From an uncultured Oscillospiraceae bacterium (GTDB lineage: Bacteria; Bacillota; Clostridia; Oscillospirales; Ruminococcaceae), in NCBI GenBank assembly GCA_910586535.1, contig CAJUHS010000013.1:1-64000 (forward strand): 64,000 bases of DNA, read 5' to 3'. The position numbers and the translations under genes were made by a program. Shown piece by piece: positions 26,276-34,935 of the stretch; within the stretch, counting starts at the first letter, position 1, and each line of letters opens with the position of its first letter. The notes beneath the pieces are model-generated. The model searched no databases, was not told where the DNA came from, and saw only the letters and a program-made list of their open reading frames with translations.

Positions 26276-26304
26276 ATTTCGGAAAACAAAAACTTTTCCG
26301 AAAT
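26276..26304. promoter_or_regulatory. 11-bp perfect palindrome between divergent genes
   Basis: ATTTCGGAAAA (26276-26286) / TTTTCCGAAAT (26294-26304), 7-base loop. It lies between the divergent PH-domain pair and the symporter gene. No T run follows on either side, so an operator is more likely than a terminator. The binding protein is unknown. Confidence 0.6.
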
Positions 26305-26325
26305 GCTTCGGCGGGAGGAATTATT

Positions 26326-27711
26326 TTGCACGAAACAGTTTATGATACAACTTGTAATATTATTAACAAACTAAACGATTTGTTATGGGGATTCGGAACG
26401 ATAGCGCTGGTTTTTGGTACGGGTATATATTTTACCCTGCGTTTTAAAGGCTTTAATATTATACATATAGTACATATTTTCAAAGCTACGCTTTTTGAAA
26501 AAAAGCAGCGCAGTCAGCATTCTGACAAAAGTTCAAAAGGCAGGATATCCCAGTTTCAGGCATTGTCAACCGCTCTTGCGGCTTCAATGGGGACAGGCAA
26601 TATCATCGGCGTGGCGGCAGCCGTTTCCATGGGAGGACCCGGCGCGGTCTTCTGGATGTGGGTATCCGCGCTTTTCGGAACGGCGACAGGTCTTGCGGAA
26701 AACGTCCTTGGAACAAAATACCAACGCTTCGGCGGCGGACCCATGGGATACGTTTCGCACGGAGCGGGAATGCCCCGGCTTGCGGTTTTGTACGCAGCAG
26801 CCTGTGCGGCGGCCTCCTTGGGTATCGGAAACATGACCCAGACAAACGCGCTGTCGGCGGCAATGTCGGAATTTCATATTTCTCCGCTGTTATCGGGACT
26901 TGCCGCCGCCCTTGTCTGCGCGGCGGTTATTTTCGGCGGAGGGAAAAAGGTTGCTTCCGCTGCTGAAAAAACAGTTCCCGCAGTATCTCTTTTTTATATC
27001 GCGGGAGCGGTTTGTGTAATAGTATTATTTGGGAAAAATATTCCTCAAGTGTTAAAATTAATTTTTGAATCCGCAATAGGCTATTCACAGATCGCAGGGG
27101 GAATATTCGGAGCGGCGCTGAAGAAAGCGGTGACCGTCGGACTCCGGCGGGGCGTTTTTTCCAACGAGGCGGGCATGGGAAGCTCTGTGCTGGTACACAC
27201 CGAAACAGGCTGCACAGAACCTTTGAAAATGGGAATGTGGGCTGTTGCCGAAATAGTTATAGACACGCTGATATGCTGTACCGCAACTGCGTTCGTTATC
27301 CTGCTGACAGGCGCGGACGCGTCGGGAGCGGAGGGTCTGGCAATGGTAACGGAGGGCTTCCGCCGCGGACTTGGAAACTTTGCGCCGTTTTTTGTGTCCG
27401 CCTCCACGGTGATATTTGCCGTCTGTACGCTTTTCGGCTGGTACTTTTACGGAGAAAAATGCGTTTGTTACATATGCGGCGCGTTCAGAATTGGAAATTC
27501 CAAAGCCGTTTTCATTTACAGGATACTGTACACTGCCGCGGCTTTTTTCGGAGCCGTAACGGAGCTTTCGGCAGTCTGGGGAGCCGCCGATCTGCTCAAC
27601 TGGTTTATGCTTGTTATTAACCTTATGTCGGTGCTGCTTCTGAGCGGCGAGGCAGTTAAGTGCGTAAATGACTATACAAAAAGTATATTTGGGAAAAATA
27701 ATCATCGGTAG
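26326..27711 (+). CDS. Sodium:alanine symporter family protein (AGCS)
   Basis: A 461-residue membrane protein with about ten hydrophobic segments that would import alanine or glycine with sodium. Family motifs: GTGIYFTLRFKGF near the N-terminus, ALAASMGTGNIIGVAAA (about 85-101), and GLRRGVFSNEAGMGSS (about 272-287). It starts with TTG at 26326, 7 bases behind GGGAGG; no ATG is nearby. Its stop overlaps the convergent gene at 27702 by 10 bases. Confidence 0.9.
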   Translation: MHETVYDTTCNIINKLNDLLWGFGTIALVFGTGIYFTLRFKGFNIIHIVHIFKATLFEKKQRSQHSDKSSKGRISQFQALSTALAASMGTGNIIGVAAAVSMGGPGAVFWMWVSALFGTATGLAENVLGTKYQRFGGGPMGYVSHGAGMPRLAVLYAAACAAASLGIGNMTQTNALSAAMSEFHISPLLSGLAAALVCAAVIFGGGKKVASAAEKTVPAVSLFYIAGAVCVIVLFGKNIPQVLKLIFESAIGYSQIAGGIFGAALKKAVTVGLRRGVFSNEAGMGSSVLVHTETGCTEPLKMGMWAVAEIVIDTLICCTATAFVILLTGADASGAEGLAMVTEGFRRGLGNFAPFFVSASTVIFAVCTLFGWYFYGEKCVCYICGAFRIGNSKAVFIYRILYTAAAFFGAVTELSAVWGAADLLNWFMLVINLMSVLLLSGEAVKCVNDYTKSIFGKNNHR

Positions 27712-28433
27712 CGCTTTTTCTTCGGCTTGTATCTGTCCTTTAGCTTGTTGGGGTGCTTGACGCCCTTGGCGATCTCCAGCATTTCCGCGCGGAAGCGTTC
27801 GCGCCTTATGTCCCGCTCACGGGTTTTGTCGGCGCAGTGAGCGATATGCCGGGCTATGCGGTCGCCGTAGGTGTAAAAATCGGTGACTTCAACGCTTTTC
27901 ACGGTTTTGCCGCCGTTTGCGTCGTACCACTTGCGGTCAAAGGATATTCCGTCGTCGGTCTCGGAGTATCCGAGCCAGCAGGCGTCCTCGTTAAAATATC
28001 TTGCTTCGGCGGTAATGGTCAGATGATTGCGTATGCATTCGACGTTTGTCACGTCGGCAAGCTTTATAACCCACATCTTTTTATAGTGTATCCATTTGCC
28101 GTCACGGAAGACTGTTCTTGTATGCTGCGAGACCACCATTACCGAGCCTGAAATGTGTATATAGGTATGTTCTCTGTGGGCGCGGAGCAGTATCTCCTCG
28201 GTAACCGAGCCGATGAGGCACACTACAAAGCCGTATGCGCAGGCGGCGTACGCCACATAGAATATAGTCCTGTACATTTCCTGCGGCAGTTCACGGCCGC
28301 GGTCGTTTTGTCCCGCCACAAAAAGCAGGACGACCGCCAGAAGCGAGACGAGCATACTTACCGCAGGAAGCGACGCCAGAAAAATGCGCCTGTTGTATTT
28401 CGCGCTCAGACGCTTTTCGTTGACTCTTATCAT
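27702..28433 (-). CDS. Two-helix membrane protein of unknown function
   Basis: A 243-residue protein with two membrane helices (about 18-42 and 58-80). A cytoplasmic beta-rich region follows (about 85-150, IHISGSVMVVSQHTRTVF, KKMWVIKLADVTNVE), which looks like a PH- or YcxB-like domain. The end is very basic (KDRYKPKKKRYR). The ATG at 28433 is favoured by AGGTG 6 bases upstream over the GTG at 28442. It ends in a 10-bp tail-to-tail overlap with the symporter. I do not recognise the family with certainty. Confidence 0.65.
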   Translation of the reverse strand: MIRVNEKRLSAKYNRRIFLASLPAVSMLVSLLAVVLLFVAGQNDRGRELPQEMYRTIFYVAYAACAYGFVVCLIGSVTEEILLRAHREHTYIHISGSVMVVSQHTRTVFRDGKWIHYKKMWVIKLADVTNVECIRNHLTITAEARYFNEDACWLGYSETDDGISFDRKWYDANGGKTVKSVEVTDFYTYGDRIARHIAHCADKTRERDIRRERFRAEMLEIAKGVKHPNKLKDRYKPKKKRYR

Positions 28434-28490
28434 CTTGCGCACCTAAGACCCACCCCCAAGCGTGCGCTGTTATTTTTCAGTAATTAAATT

Positions 28491-29102
28491 TTATGCCGTT
28501 TCGTTGCTGTAAAGCGGTATGGTCTTGTTTTCGGACATATTTGCGTTGGCTCGTATCTCCGATATGTAGCTGCGGTACTTCTTAAGGTCTCCACGGTAGA
28601 TAAGCTCCGCGCCCTCTATGCTGCGGAAGTCCTCCGGCTCTATTAGGGACGGCTGCTTGGCAATATTGTGGCAGATGCCGCTTTTTCCCAGAACAAAGCC
28701 CACCCATACCGAACAGACAAAGCGGTTTCTTGTTTTGTAGGGTATATGCAGAGCCATGGGCAGCAAAGCTCCCACATCGTAGGAGTAGGCTTTGCGGTTG
28801 AGGATAAAGTGCCGTATCACATCGTTATAGCGTTCAAACTGTTCGTCGGTAACGGAAATACGGTACACCTCTCCGGGTATCGTTCTGCACGCGCCGAAGA
28901 CTTCGGTGAAAAGGTCTTCCCTGTTGAAGCCCGCGGGCAGGGGCATATTCTTTTTGTCGCGGCAGAAGCTGTACATCTGCGTAAGAAGCTCATCGGAGGC
29001 TATGGAGACATGAGTGTATTTTTTACCGGTCACAAGACCTATTGCCTTGGAAAATACGGTTCCCGTCCTTGTGAGGACGATATATAAACAGTTCTTTTTC
29101 AT
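28491..29102 (-). CDS. Permuted papain-like (NlpC/P60 fold, YiiX-type) protein
   Basis: A 203-residue protein without a signal peptide. The family start is LYIVLTRTGTVFSKAIGL; then KKYTHVSIASD carries the catalytic His (about 31) before the catalytic Cys in RFVCSVWVGFVLG (about 130). His-before-Cys order is the circularly permuted NlpC/P60 arrangement. Such enzymes cleave amide or ester bonds of lipids or peptides; the substrate here is unknown. AAAGGAG precedes the ATG. Confidence 0.65.
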   Translation of the reverse strand: MKKNCLYIVLTRTGTVFSKAIGLVTGKKYTHVSIASDELLTQMYSFCRDKKNMPLPAGFNREDLFTEVFGACRTIPGEVYRISVTDEQFERYNDVIRHFILNRKAYSYDVGALLPMALHIPYKTRNRFVCSVWVGFVLGKSGICHNIAKQPSLIEPEDFRSIEGAELIYRGDLKKYRSYISEIRANANMSENKTIPLYSNETA

Positions 29103-29266
29103 AAGACTCCTTTATTAACAGGTTTTCGTTTAAAGGTCAAACGTAAAATATTAATTTATTATAGCATTTTTCTCTGCATTTGTATAGAGCGGGAAGAAAT
29201 TTTATTGTATTTTACACAAAAAATACCTTCAATATTTTATAAATTTCATAAGTTGAAAAATACCTA

Positions 29267-29295
29267 TTGCAAAATCCAAATTTTTTTTGTATAAT
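29267..29295 (+). promoter_or_regulatory. Promoter of the PilZ-ParA-ComFB operon
   Basis: -35 TTGCAA (29267-29272), -10 TATAAT (29290-29295), 17-base spacer. The first gene starts at 29339. Confidence 0.85.
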
Positions 29296-29338
29296 TAATA
29301 GTGATTGAAAAAATACAAGGCTAAGGGGATTACCGCCT

Positions 29339-30001
29339 ATGATAAATAAGGATAAGATCAACAGAGTGCTGGTTTATAACCAGCGCGGAAGAATGCTTTT
29401 GTCAACAAAGTCTGTTTCTTTCCCGAGGGATTTTTTTAAGATAAGGGGAAAAGACCTTGTTATGCTGAAAGGCACGGATTTTCCGCTTATTTCCAAGGGA
29501 GAACCTGTCGAGGTAATTTTTGAATACTTTAACGGCGACCGTGTAAAATATAATACGCTGGTCGACATATGCACCGAATACCAGATAAACTTCCATGTGG
29601 GAAAGGGCGAGGTGCTCCAGGAGCGCCGCAGAAGCTTTAAGGTAATGGTGGATATGAACGGACTGTCCCCGTTCTACATACGGGGAGAGGAGATGTTCGC
29701 TTTCGACGACCCTATTGAGCTTCACATAATCAACCTGAATCTGGGCGGCGTGTTCTTTTCCTCCACGTCGGGCTTCGAGGTGGGCGATCAGGTAATGCTT
29801 AACTTCCTTGACGGGGAAATGAAGCTGCTGATAGAGGTGCTCCGCGTTCAGCGGAACGACAGCGGGGAGATCGAGGGCTACGGCTGCCGTTTCCTTGACG
29901 TGAACCAGGCTCAGGAGGAGCGTCTGGCAAGATTTATTTTTGACTGCCAGGTAATGGAAAGAGACCGAAGACGTGCTGTTGAATCAAACGGACAAAAATA
30001 A
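29339..30001 (+). CDS. PilZ domain protein
   Basis: A 220-residue cytoplasmic protein: an N-terminal YcgR-like beta domain (about 1-90), then a PilZ domain (about 94-205). PilZ domains bind c-di-GMP through RxxxR and (D/N)xSxxG. Here the first motif region is QERRRSF (R96-R98, no Arg at the fifth place) and the second is NLNLGG (132-137, Ser replaced by Asn). Binding may therefore be weakened or changed. AAGGGG precedes the ATG. First gene of a three-gene operon with a ParA ATPase and a ComFB-like protein. Confidence 0.85.
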   Translation: MINKDKINRVLVYNQRGRMLLSTKSVSFPRDFFKIRGKDLVMLKGTDFPLISKGEPVEVIFEYFNGDRVKYNTLVDICTEYQINFHVGKGEVLQERRRSFKVMVDMNGLSPFYIRGEEMFAFDDPIELHIINLNLGGVFFSSTSGFEVGDQVMLNFLDGEMKLLIEVLRVQRNDSGEIEGYGCRFLDVNQAQEERLARFIFDCQVMERDRRRAVESNGQK

Positions 30002-30028
30002 GCTGAAAGGCTGAGGAAGCGTTAGAAT

Positions 30029-30829
30029 ATGGCGACTGTTATTGTTGTTACCAATCAGAAAGGCGGAGTCGGAAAGACCACTACCTGCGCCGCCCTTGCG
30101 GGGATATTCCGAAGCAGGGACAAGCGCGTCCTCTGCATTGACATGGACCCGCAGGGAAATCTTTCCTTTTCTCTGGGCGCGGAGGACGACGGCTATACCA
30201 TACACGACGTTATGACCGGCGCCTGCGATATAAGGGACGCTGTAAAGACTACCCATATCTGCGACGTTATAACGTCAAACATCCTGCTTTCGGGAAGCGA
30301 GCTGGAGCTTACCTCCGAACGCAGGGAGTTTATTTTAAAGGACATTCTGAAAATAATCAGGTACAGCTACGACTATATTATCATAGATACGCCGCCTGCG
30401 CTGTCCATACTTACAATAAACGCCTATACGGCGGCGGACGACCTTATTATCCCAATGACGCCGGAGATACTGTCGCTTCAGGGGATAGCACAGCTGAAAG
30501 AAACAATTACCGCGGTGAAGAAGTACTATAATAAAAGACTGAACGTACGGGGGATACTGCTGACAAAATATATCAAAAACCAGACCCTTGCCGAAGAGGT
30601 GGAGGAAATGGTCGAAATAGTTGCGGATCAGCTTAAGACAGAGGTGCTGGAGGTTAAGATATCTGTTTCCGTGGCTGCGGCGGAGGCTCCCGCGCACCAG
30701 GAGGTTCTTACGACTTATTCCCCCGGCTGCAAGGCTGCAAAGGACTATATCAAGCTGGCAAAGCTTCTTTATCCCGAAGCTTTCGATGAGGACAGGACTG
30801 TGATCGGATTTAAGAGGAAATACAAGTAA
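30029..30829 (+). CDS. ParA family ATPase
   Basis: A 266-residue ATPase of the ParA/Soj type. Deviant Walker A is KGGVGKTT (11-18) and Walker A-prime/B is CIDMDPQGN (36-44), with IIIDTPPAL (about 117-125) after it. There is no N-terminal DNA-binding domain and no parB gene nearby. Chromosomal Soj usually sits with Spo0J, so this one is more likely a positioning ATPase (as for chemoreceptors, pili or plasmids). It sits between a PilZ protein and a ComFB-like protein. Confidence 0.9.
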   Translation: MATVIVVTNQKGGVGKTTTCAALAGIFRSRDKRVLCIDMDPQGNLSFSLGAEDDGYTIHDVMTGACDIRDAVKTTHICDVITSNILLSGSELELTSERREFILKDILKIIRYSYDYIIIDTPPALSILTINAYTAADDLIIPMTPEILSLQGIAQLKETITAVKKYYNKRLNVRGILLTKYIKNQTLAEEVEEMVEIVADQLKTEVLEVKISVSVAAAEAPAHQEVLTTYSPGCKAAKDYIKLAKLLYPEAFDEDRTVIGFKRKYK

Positions 30830-30848
30830 ACTGAAAGGATCCTGAGAT

Positions 30849-31511
30849 ATGGCGGGTACGTCTGCTACGGCTGCAAAGACAAAGACAGAAAAAAGCGATA
30901 AAACAGAAAAGTCTGCAAAGCCGGCAAAGTCAGCAAAGACTTCCAAATCTGCAAAAAATACAAAAACAACTAAAACGGCGAAAACGGAAAATAGCGTCAG
31001 CGCGGAAATAACGGACAAAAGCGCAAAGGCTTCTAAAGCCGAAAAACAGGGTAACGGCGCGAAAACCGATAAATCCGCAAAAAGTGATAAAACGCCTGCA
31101 AATGCAAAGTCCAATAAGACAGAAGCGGTCATGCGGCTTCTGACGGGCGGGAAAAAGACCGCTCCGAACCCTATTCTGGACAGCAGCTTCAAGGTGGAGA
31201 GAATAACGTCAAAAAGTATCCGTAAGGGTGCAAACGGCGCGGAGATAGATATTACGGGAGAACTGGTGACGGAGCTTCTGCCGCAGGTTCTTGAACGCTT
31301 TAACTGCTGCCGCTGCGCAGTGTGCTATGCAGAGGCCATGGCGGAGGCTGTAGACGCTGTTCCCACGCTGAAAATAAGAATAAACGGCAAGGACGATCTG
31401 CGCCGCGCCGACAGAATGAAGATGCAGAGCCGCAGGGAAGTGCTTTGCACTCTCATCAGGCTTGCTATACAGCGCAGACGTTTTCCCAGACACAATGCGG
31501 AAATCTGGTGA
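30849..31511 (+). CDS. ComFB-like protein with long basic N-terminal tail
   Basis: A 220-residue protein. Residues 1-100 are low-complexity, rich in Lys/Ala/Thr/Ser (repeats of KSAK and KTAK), like a histone H1 tail. Residues 137-180 match the ComFB family: GELVTELLPQVLERF, then a CxCxxC motif (C154, C156, C159), then AMAEAVDAVP where the family has ALALNRLPP. ComFB proteins are small; cyanobacterial members have been reported to bind c-di-GMP. The tail could bind nucleic acid or another polyanion. Last gene before the terminator at 31559. The ComFB call rests on motif spacing only. Confidence 0.6.
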   Translation: MAGTSATAAKTKTEKSDKTEKSAKPAKSAKTSKSAKNTKTTKTAKTENSVSAEITDKSAKASKAEKQGNGAKTDKSAKSDKTPANAKSNKTEAVMRLLTGGKKTAPNPILDSSFKVERITSKSIRKGANGAEIDITGELVTELLPQVLERFNCCRCAVCYAEAMAEAVDAVPTLKIRINGKDDLRRADRMKMQSRREVLCTLIRLAIQRRRFPRHNAEIW

Positions 31512-31558
31512 CGAGAGGCGCATCGTCTGCTCAAATACCCGGTAATATGACCTTTTTG

Positions 31559-31588
31559 GGACGCTCTCTGCGGCAGAGCGTCCTTTTT
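31559..31588 (+). terminator. Terminator of the PilZ-ParA-ComFB operon
   Basis: GGACGCTCT (31559-31567) / AGAGCGTCC (31575-31583), followed by TTTTT. Confidence 0.9.
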
Positions 31589-31677
31589 GTGCATTATCAT
31601 TATGCGTTATTTTGGCGGCGGCTTTATAGGGCCTGCATAAAAGTTAATATACTGTACACGAAATTTCCGATAGGATT

Positions 31678-31686
31678 TGGTATAAT
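31678..31686 (+). promoter_or_regulatory. Extended -10 promoter of azlCD
   Basis: TGGTATAAT: a consensus -10 (31681-31686) preceded by TGn. No good -35 is seen, which fits an extended -10 promoter. The gene starts at 31736. Confidence 0.65.
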
Positions 31687-31735
31687 GTAGACTGTTTGCA
31701 GTCTTATAATAATTTTACCGGAAAGAGGTTTGCTT

Positions 31736-32455
31736 ATGGAATCGGAAAAGCTTGGGTTCAGGGAGGGTCTGACAGACGGCGTTCCTATCGGACTGGGGTA
31801 TCTGTCGGTGTCGTTCAGTTTCGGCATATCCGCCGTTACACAGGGAGTTTCCGCTCTTGCGGCGACGGTCGTCTCCATGACAAATCTTACCTCTGCGGGA
31901 CAGGTGGCGGGTCTGGGGATAATCACCGCTGCGGGAACGCTGTTTGAAATGGCGTTGGCGCAGCTTATAATAAACCTGCGGTACGCTCTGATGAGCTTGT
32001 CGCTGTCCCAGAAGCTTGATTCTGGTTTTACAACTCCCCACAGGTTTTTGGCGGCTTTCGGAATTACCGACGAGATATTTGCAGTTGCTTCTGGAAAACC
32101 CAAGGAAGTTACTTCAAGCTATATGTACGGACTGATAGCGCTGCCCTTTTTGTGCTGGTCGGCGGGTACTCTTCTTGGCGGCATTGCGGGAAGCGTTCTG
32201 CCGGAGGTACTGCGCTCTGCGCTGGGAATAGCCATTTACGGAATGTTTATTGCAATATTTATACCTCCTGCAAGAAAGTCCGCCGGGGTTTTGGTCACGG
32301 TGATAATTTCGGCGGCAATGAGCTGCGGATTGCGGTACATACCGTTATTTTCGCATGTTTCATCGGGCTTTGCAATAATAATCTGTACCCTTGCGGCTTC
32401 GGCGGCAGGAGCTTTGCTGTTCCCGAAAAGCGGCAGGGAGGAGGCTTCGGAATGA
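31736..32455 (+). CDS. azlC: AzlC family branched-chain amino acid exporter subunit
   Basis: A 239-residue membrane protein with the AzlC pattern: GVPIGLGYLSVSFSFG near the start, GLGIITAAGTLFEMALAQ, then INLRYALMSLSLSQ, and ITDEIFAV. The ATG at 31736 lies 7 bases behind GAAAGAGG. With the small partner AzlD it would export branched-chain amino acids or analogues. It overlaps azlD by 4 bases. Confidence 0.92.
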   Translation: MESEKLGFREGLTDGVPIGLGYLSVSFSFGISAVTQGVSALAATVVSMTNLTSAGQVAGLGIITAAGTLFEMALAQLIINLRYALMSLSLSQKLDSGFTTPHRFLAAFGITDEIFAVASGKPKEVTSSYMYGLIALPFLCWSAGTLLGGIAGSVLPEVLRSALGIAIYGMFIAIFIPPARKSAGVLVTVIISAAMSCGLRYIPLFSHVSSGFAIIICTLAASAAGALLFPKSGREEASE

Positions 32456-32772
32456 CTGCAAAAATGATCGCCTATATCGGAGTAATGGCAGGGGTGACCT
32501 ACCTTGTGCGAATGCTGCCATTTGTGATATTCCGCAAAAAAATAAAGTCCCGTTTTGTCAAGGACTTTCTGTATTATGTACCATATGCTGTTCTGGGAGC
32601 AATGACAATACCCGCGGCGTTTTATTCCACGGGGAGTATTGCTTCGGCGGCAGCGGGCGTCGGCGCGGCGGTACTGCTTGCCTTTAAGAACAAGGGACTG
32701 CTTGCCGTGGCTGCTGCGGCTTGTATTGCGGCGTTTGCGGTTGAGGCGCTTTTAAAATTTTATCCGATATAA
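32452..32772 (+). CDS. azlD: AzlD family branched-chain amino acid exporter subunit
   Basis: A 106-residue membrane protein with three to four helices and the AzlD start MIAYIGVMAGVTYLVRMLPF, then YVPYAVLGAMTIPA. ATG 32452 overlaps the azlC stop (ATGA) and has GGGAGGAGG upstream. The small subunit of the AzlCD pair. Confidence 0.92.
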   Translation: MTAKMIAYIGVMAGVTYLVRMLPFVIFRKKIKSRFVKDFLYYVPYAVLGAMTIPAAFYSTGSIASAAAGVGAAVLLAFKNKGLLAVAAAACIAAFAVEALLKFYPI

Positions 32773-32864
32773 GGCTGTACAGCGCGGCCGGTACATTTAT
32801 TTTATGCGTACGATTCTACAGCGGTTTCACTAAGAAAATGCTGTATATGAAGGAGGCGGCTATA

Positions 32865-32957
32865 ATGTATTTATCCGGATATTGTGATGTGGCCTATGAA
32901 AAAAATTATAACATTGTCCTTGTAAAATGGAGCGGGCGAACGGCAAATGCGGTTTAA
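32865..32957 (+). pseudogene. 30-codon gene fragment
   Basis: An ATG behind AAGGAGG opens MYLSGYCDVAYEKNYN and then IVLVKWSG, and stops after 30 codons. The pattern looks like the N-terminus of a larger cytoplasmic protein cut short. It lies just before a broken ABC gene, so both are probably debris of one lost segment. Family not recognised. Confidence 0.35.
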
Positions 32958-33020
32958 GTCCGGCATTTCAAAATCCGTATAGGGCAGTCCCATATTGAAT
33001 GATGTTTGCATTAATGTAAA

Positions 33021-33339
33021 GCAAGGGCAATGCTTGCTAAGCCGGATTTGCTTATTTTAGACGAACGGATAAAACAGCTTAGACCCGCAGGGGATTATTG
33101 AAGTGCGGGAGCTGTTACTACAGATCAACCGTGAATACTGCACAAGCATTTTAATATCCAGCCATATCCTTGACGAGTTATCTAAAATTGCCGGCACAAT
33201 CGGAATCATTGACCACGGGGCTATGCTTTCGGAAGTATCAATGAAAGAAATCACAGCAAAAGGGACAGACCTTGAAACCTATTATTTACAAAAGCTTGAA
33301 ACATCAGGGGTTATTGCAAAGGGTAAATTCAATACTTAG
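33021..33339 (+). pseudogene. Broken ABC transporter ATPase (BcrA-type), C-terminal remnant
   Basis: The frame AMLAKPDLLILDE (Walker B) breaks within the next dozen codons; a second frame continues with LDPQGIIEVRELLL, then SILISSHILDELSKIAG, and ends with the family tail KGTDLETYYLQKLE. Walker A and the signature are absent. The remnant resembles ATPases of bacitracin or lantibiotic exporters. At least one frameshift plus loss of the 5' half make it non-functional. Confidence 0.8.
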
Positions 33340-33420
33340 TACTTAGTCAAAATTGTGAATCGTCAGTAAGAATATCTTTTCGGAATTAAATATTAAAGGA
33401 AAACATTTTTACACAGTTTG

Positions 33421-34527
33421 CTATGTTATAGGCTGATCAAGTTGTTCCCCACATAATGATTCGCAAAGCTTTTCACGTACGACAGCGTAAGCAAGGGACA
33501 TAAGAGGCACGCCGAGAAGCATTCCCGCCGCACCGCCGATGCCCGCGCCGAGAAGTATTGCCAGTAGCACCAGCAAAGGAGGTATGCCGAGGCTTTTGCC
33601 GACGACCTTAGGGTAAATCAGATTGTTTTCCAGCTGCTGCAGAATAATGATAAACACCACGAACCATACCGCTCTTGCGGGACTTATCAGGAACAGCACC
33701 AGAGCCGACGGGATGGTTCCTATGATCGCCCCTACTACGGGGATAAGAGCGGTAACGCCGATGATTGTACTGATAAGCAAAGCGTACTCAAAACGGAAAA
33801 GTTTCATTCCCGCAAAACAAAGAACCCCAAGGATAACCGCCTCTGTTATCTGGCCGCTTACAAACCTTGTAAATATATCGAAAACCATTCGGTAACGCTT
33901 CCGTACCGTTTCGTATCTTTCCCCTGTGAAGTGTTTTACGGTCATGGCGGTAAAACGGCGAATATCTTTTTTGCTGATAAGGATATAAATTGAAATAACA
34001 AATCCGATAAGGATATTTGCTGCTCCCGAGGCAAGGTCATAGGTTTTGTCATAGGTGCTTTCGAGCATTTGGGGTATACGCCCGCTAAGACCTGCGGCGG
34101 CATCCTTAAGAGCGCAGAAAATACCAAATTCATCGCGGCTTTCAAGCTTTGTGCAGTATCCCATGAAATTGTCGTAGTATCTGTCAAAGTTATCTATAAA
34201 AAGCCGTATGCTTGAAATAAGCTGCGGTACTATTATCCATATGATACCTGCCGCGACGGCAAGCAAAAGCAGATACGCAGATGTGACCGACAGAACGGTC
34301 AGCGTTTTGTCTCCGGCGCGCTTAATAAAACGCGAAAAATGCTTTCTGAACCAGCACATAGGAATATTCATAACAAAGGCGAAAGCCGCTCCAAGAAAAA
34401 CGGGCATGAGAAGGCTCGCAGCTTTGGAGATGAGTCCGGCAAAAAACTCCGGCTTGACTGCGGCGGCAATAGGCACGGCGGCAAGAAAAGCCGTAAAAAG
34501 TATGATTTTGACAGTTTGTTTATCCAT
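33421..34527 (-). CDS. AI-2E family transporter
   Basis: A 368-residue membrane protein of the AI-2E/YtvI family: two N-terminal helices, a further pair, a middle soluble part (about 110-190), then a helix-rich half with FEYALLISTIIGVTALIPVVG and LENNLIYPKVVGKSLGIPPL. Members export small molecules or exchange Na+/H+. The ATG at 34527 (MDKQTVKI) is taken as the start, although its ribosome binding site is poor; the frame opens 26 codons earlier without better support. Confidence 0.85.
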   Translation of the reverse strand: MDKQTVKIILFTAFLAAVPIAAAVKPEFFAGLISKAASLLMPVFLGAAFAFVMNIPMCWFRKHFSRFIKRAGDKTLTVLSVTSAYLLLLAVAAGIIWIIVPQLISSIRLFIDNFDRYYDNFMGYCTKLESRDEFGIFCALKDAAAGLSGRIPQMLESTYDKTYDLASGAANILIGFVISIYILISKKDIRRFTAMTVKHFTGERYETVRKRYRMVFDIFTRFVSGQITEAVILGVLCFAGMKLFRFEYALLISTIIGVTALIPVVGAIIGTIPSALVLFLISPARAVWFVVFIIILQQLENNLIYPKVVGKSLGIPPLLVLLAILLGAGIGGAAGMLLGVPLMSLAYAVVREKLCESLCGEQLDQPIT

Positions 34528-34906
34528 AAATCCGCACCCGCTAGCATTTACATTCAATATTGAAATTTTATTGAAGTACAGGCGAAAAATTTGCGCAAAT
34601 CGCATATAGTAAAGCTTTTGCCTTATTTTTGCGTACTTTTCAATATGATCTCAGTATAAGCATTTTCCTGATTTACACTTATTTTATGCCGAAATACGGC
34701 GGCTTTATTACAGGGAATTGTTCCCGAAAAAAATTGTACTGTGCAGCAGCAGATACGGTCAGTTCATTGTATTCGTATCTGTTTTGCCAAGTTTTTCGCG
34801 CTGCGTTTTTAAGCCGTTTCCAAGCGCTGCTGCAATCGGCACAGCAGCGCTCTGCACAAAACGTCAGCTGACGCTTCGGGGAATAGTATCAAATTATTTT
34901 TTTATA
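34528..34906. other. Intergenic region, no gene seen
   Basis: AT-rich spacer. The only structure is a perfect 10-bp inverted repeat AGCGCTGCTG (34823-34832) / CAGCAGCGCT (34842-34851) without a T run. Short open frames here have no ribosome binding sites. Confidence 0.4.
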
Positions 34907-34935
34907 TTGACTTTGCAAATAAAATGTATTATAAT
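34907..34935 (+). promoter_or_regulatory. Promoter of the chemoreceptor gene
   Basis: -35 TTGACT (34907-34912) and -10 TATAAT (34930-34935), spacer 17. It is 280 bases before the start codon, so a long leader is transcribed. Confidence 0.85.
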
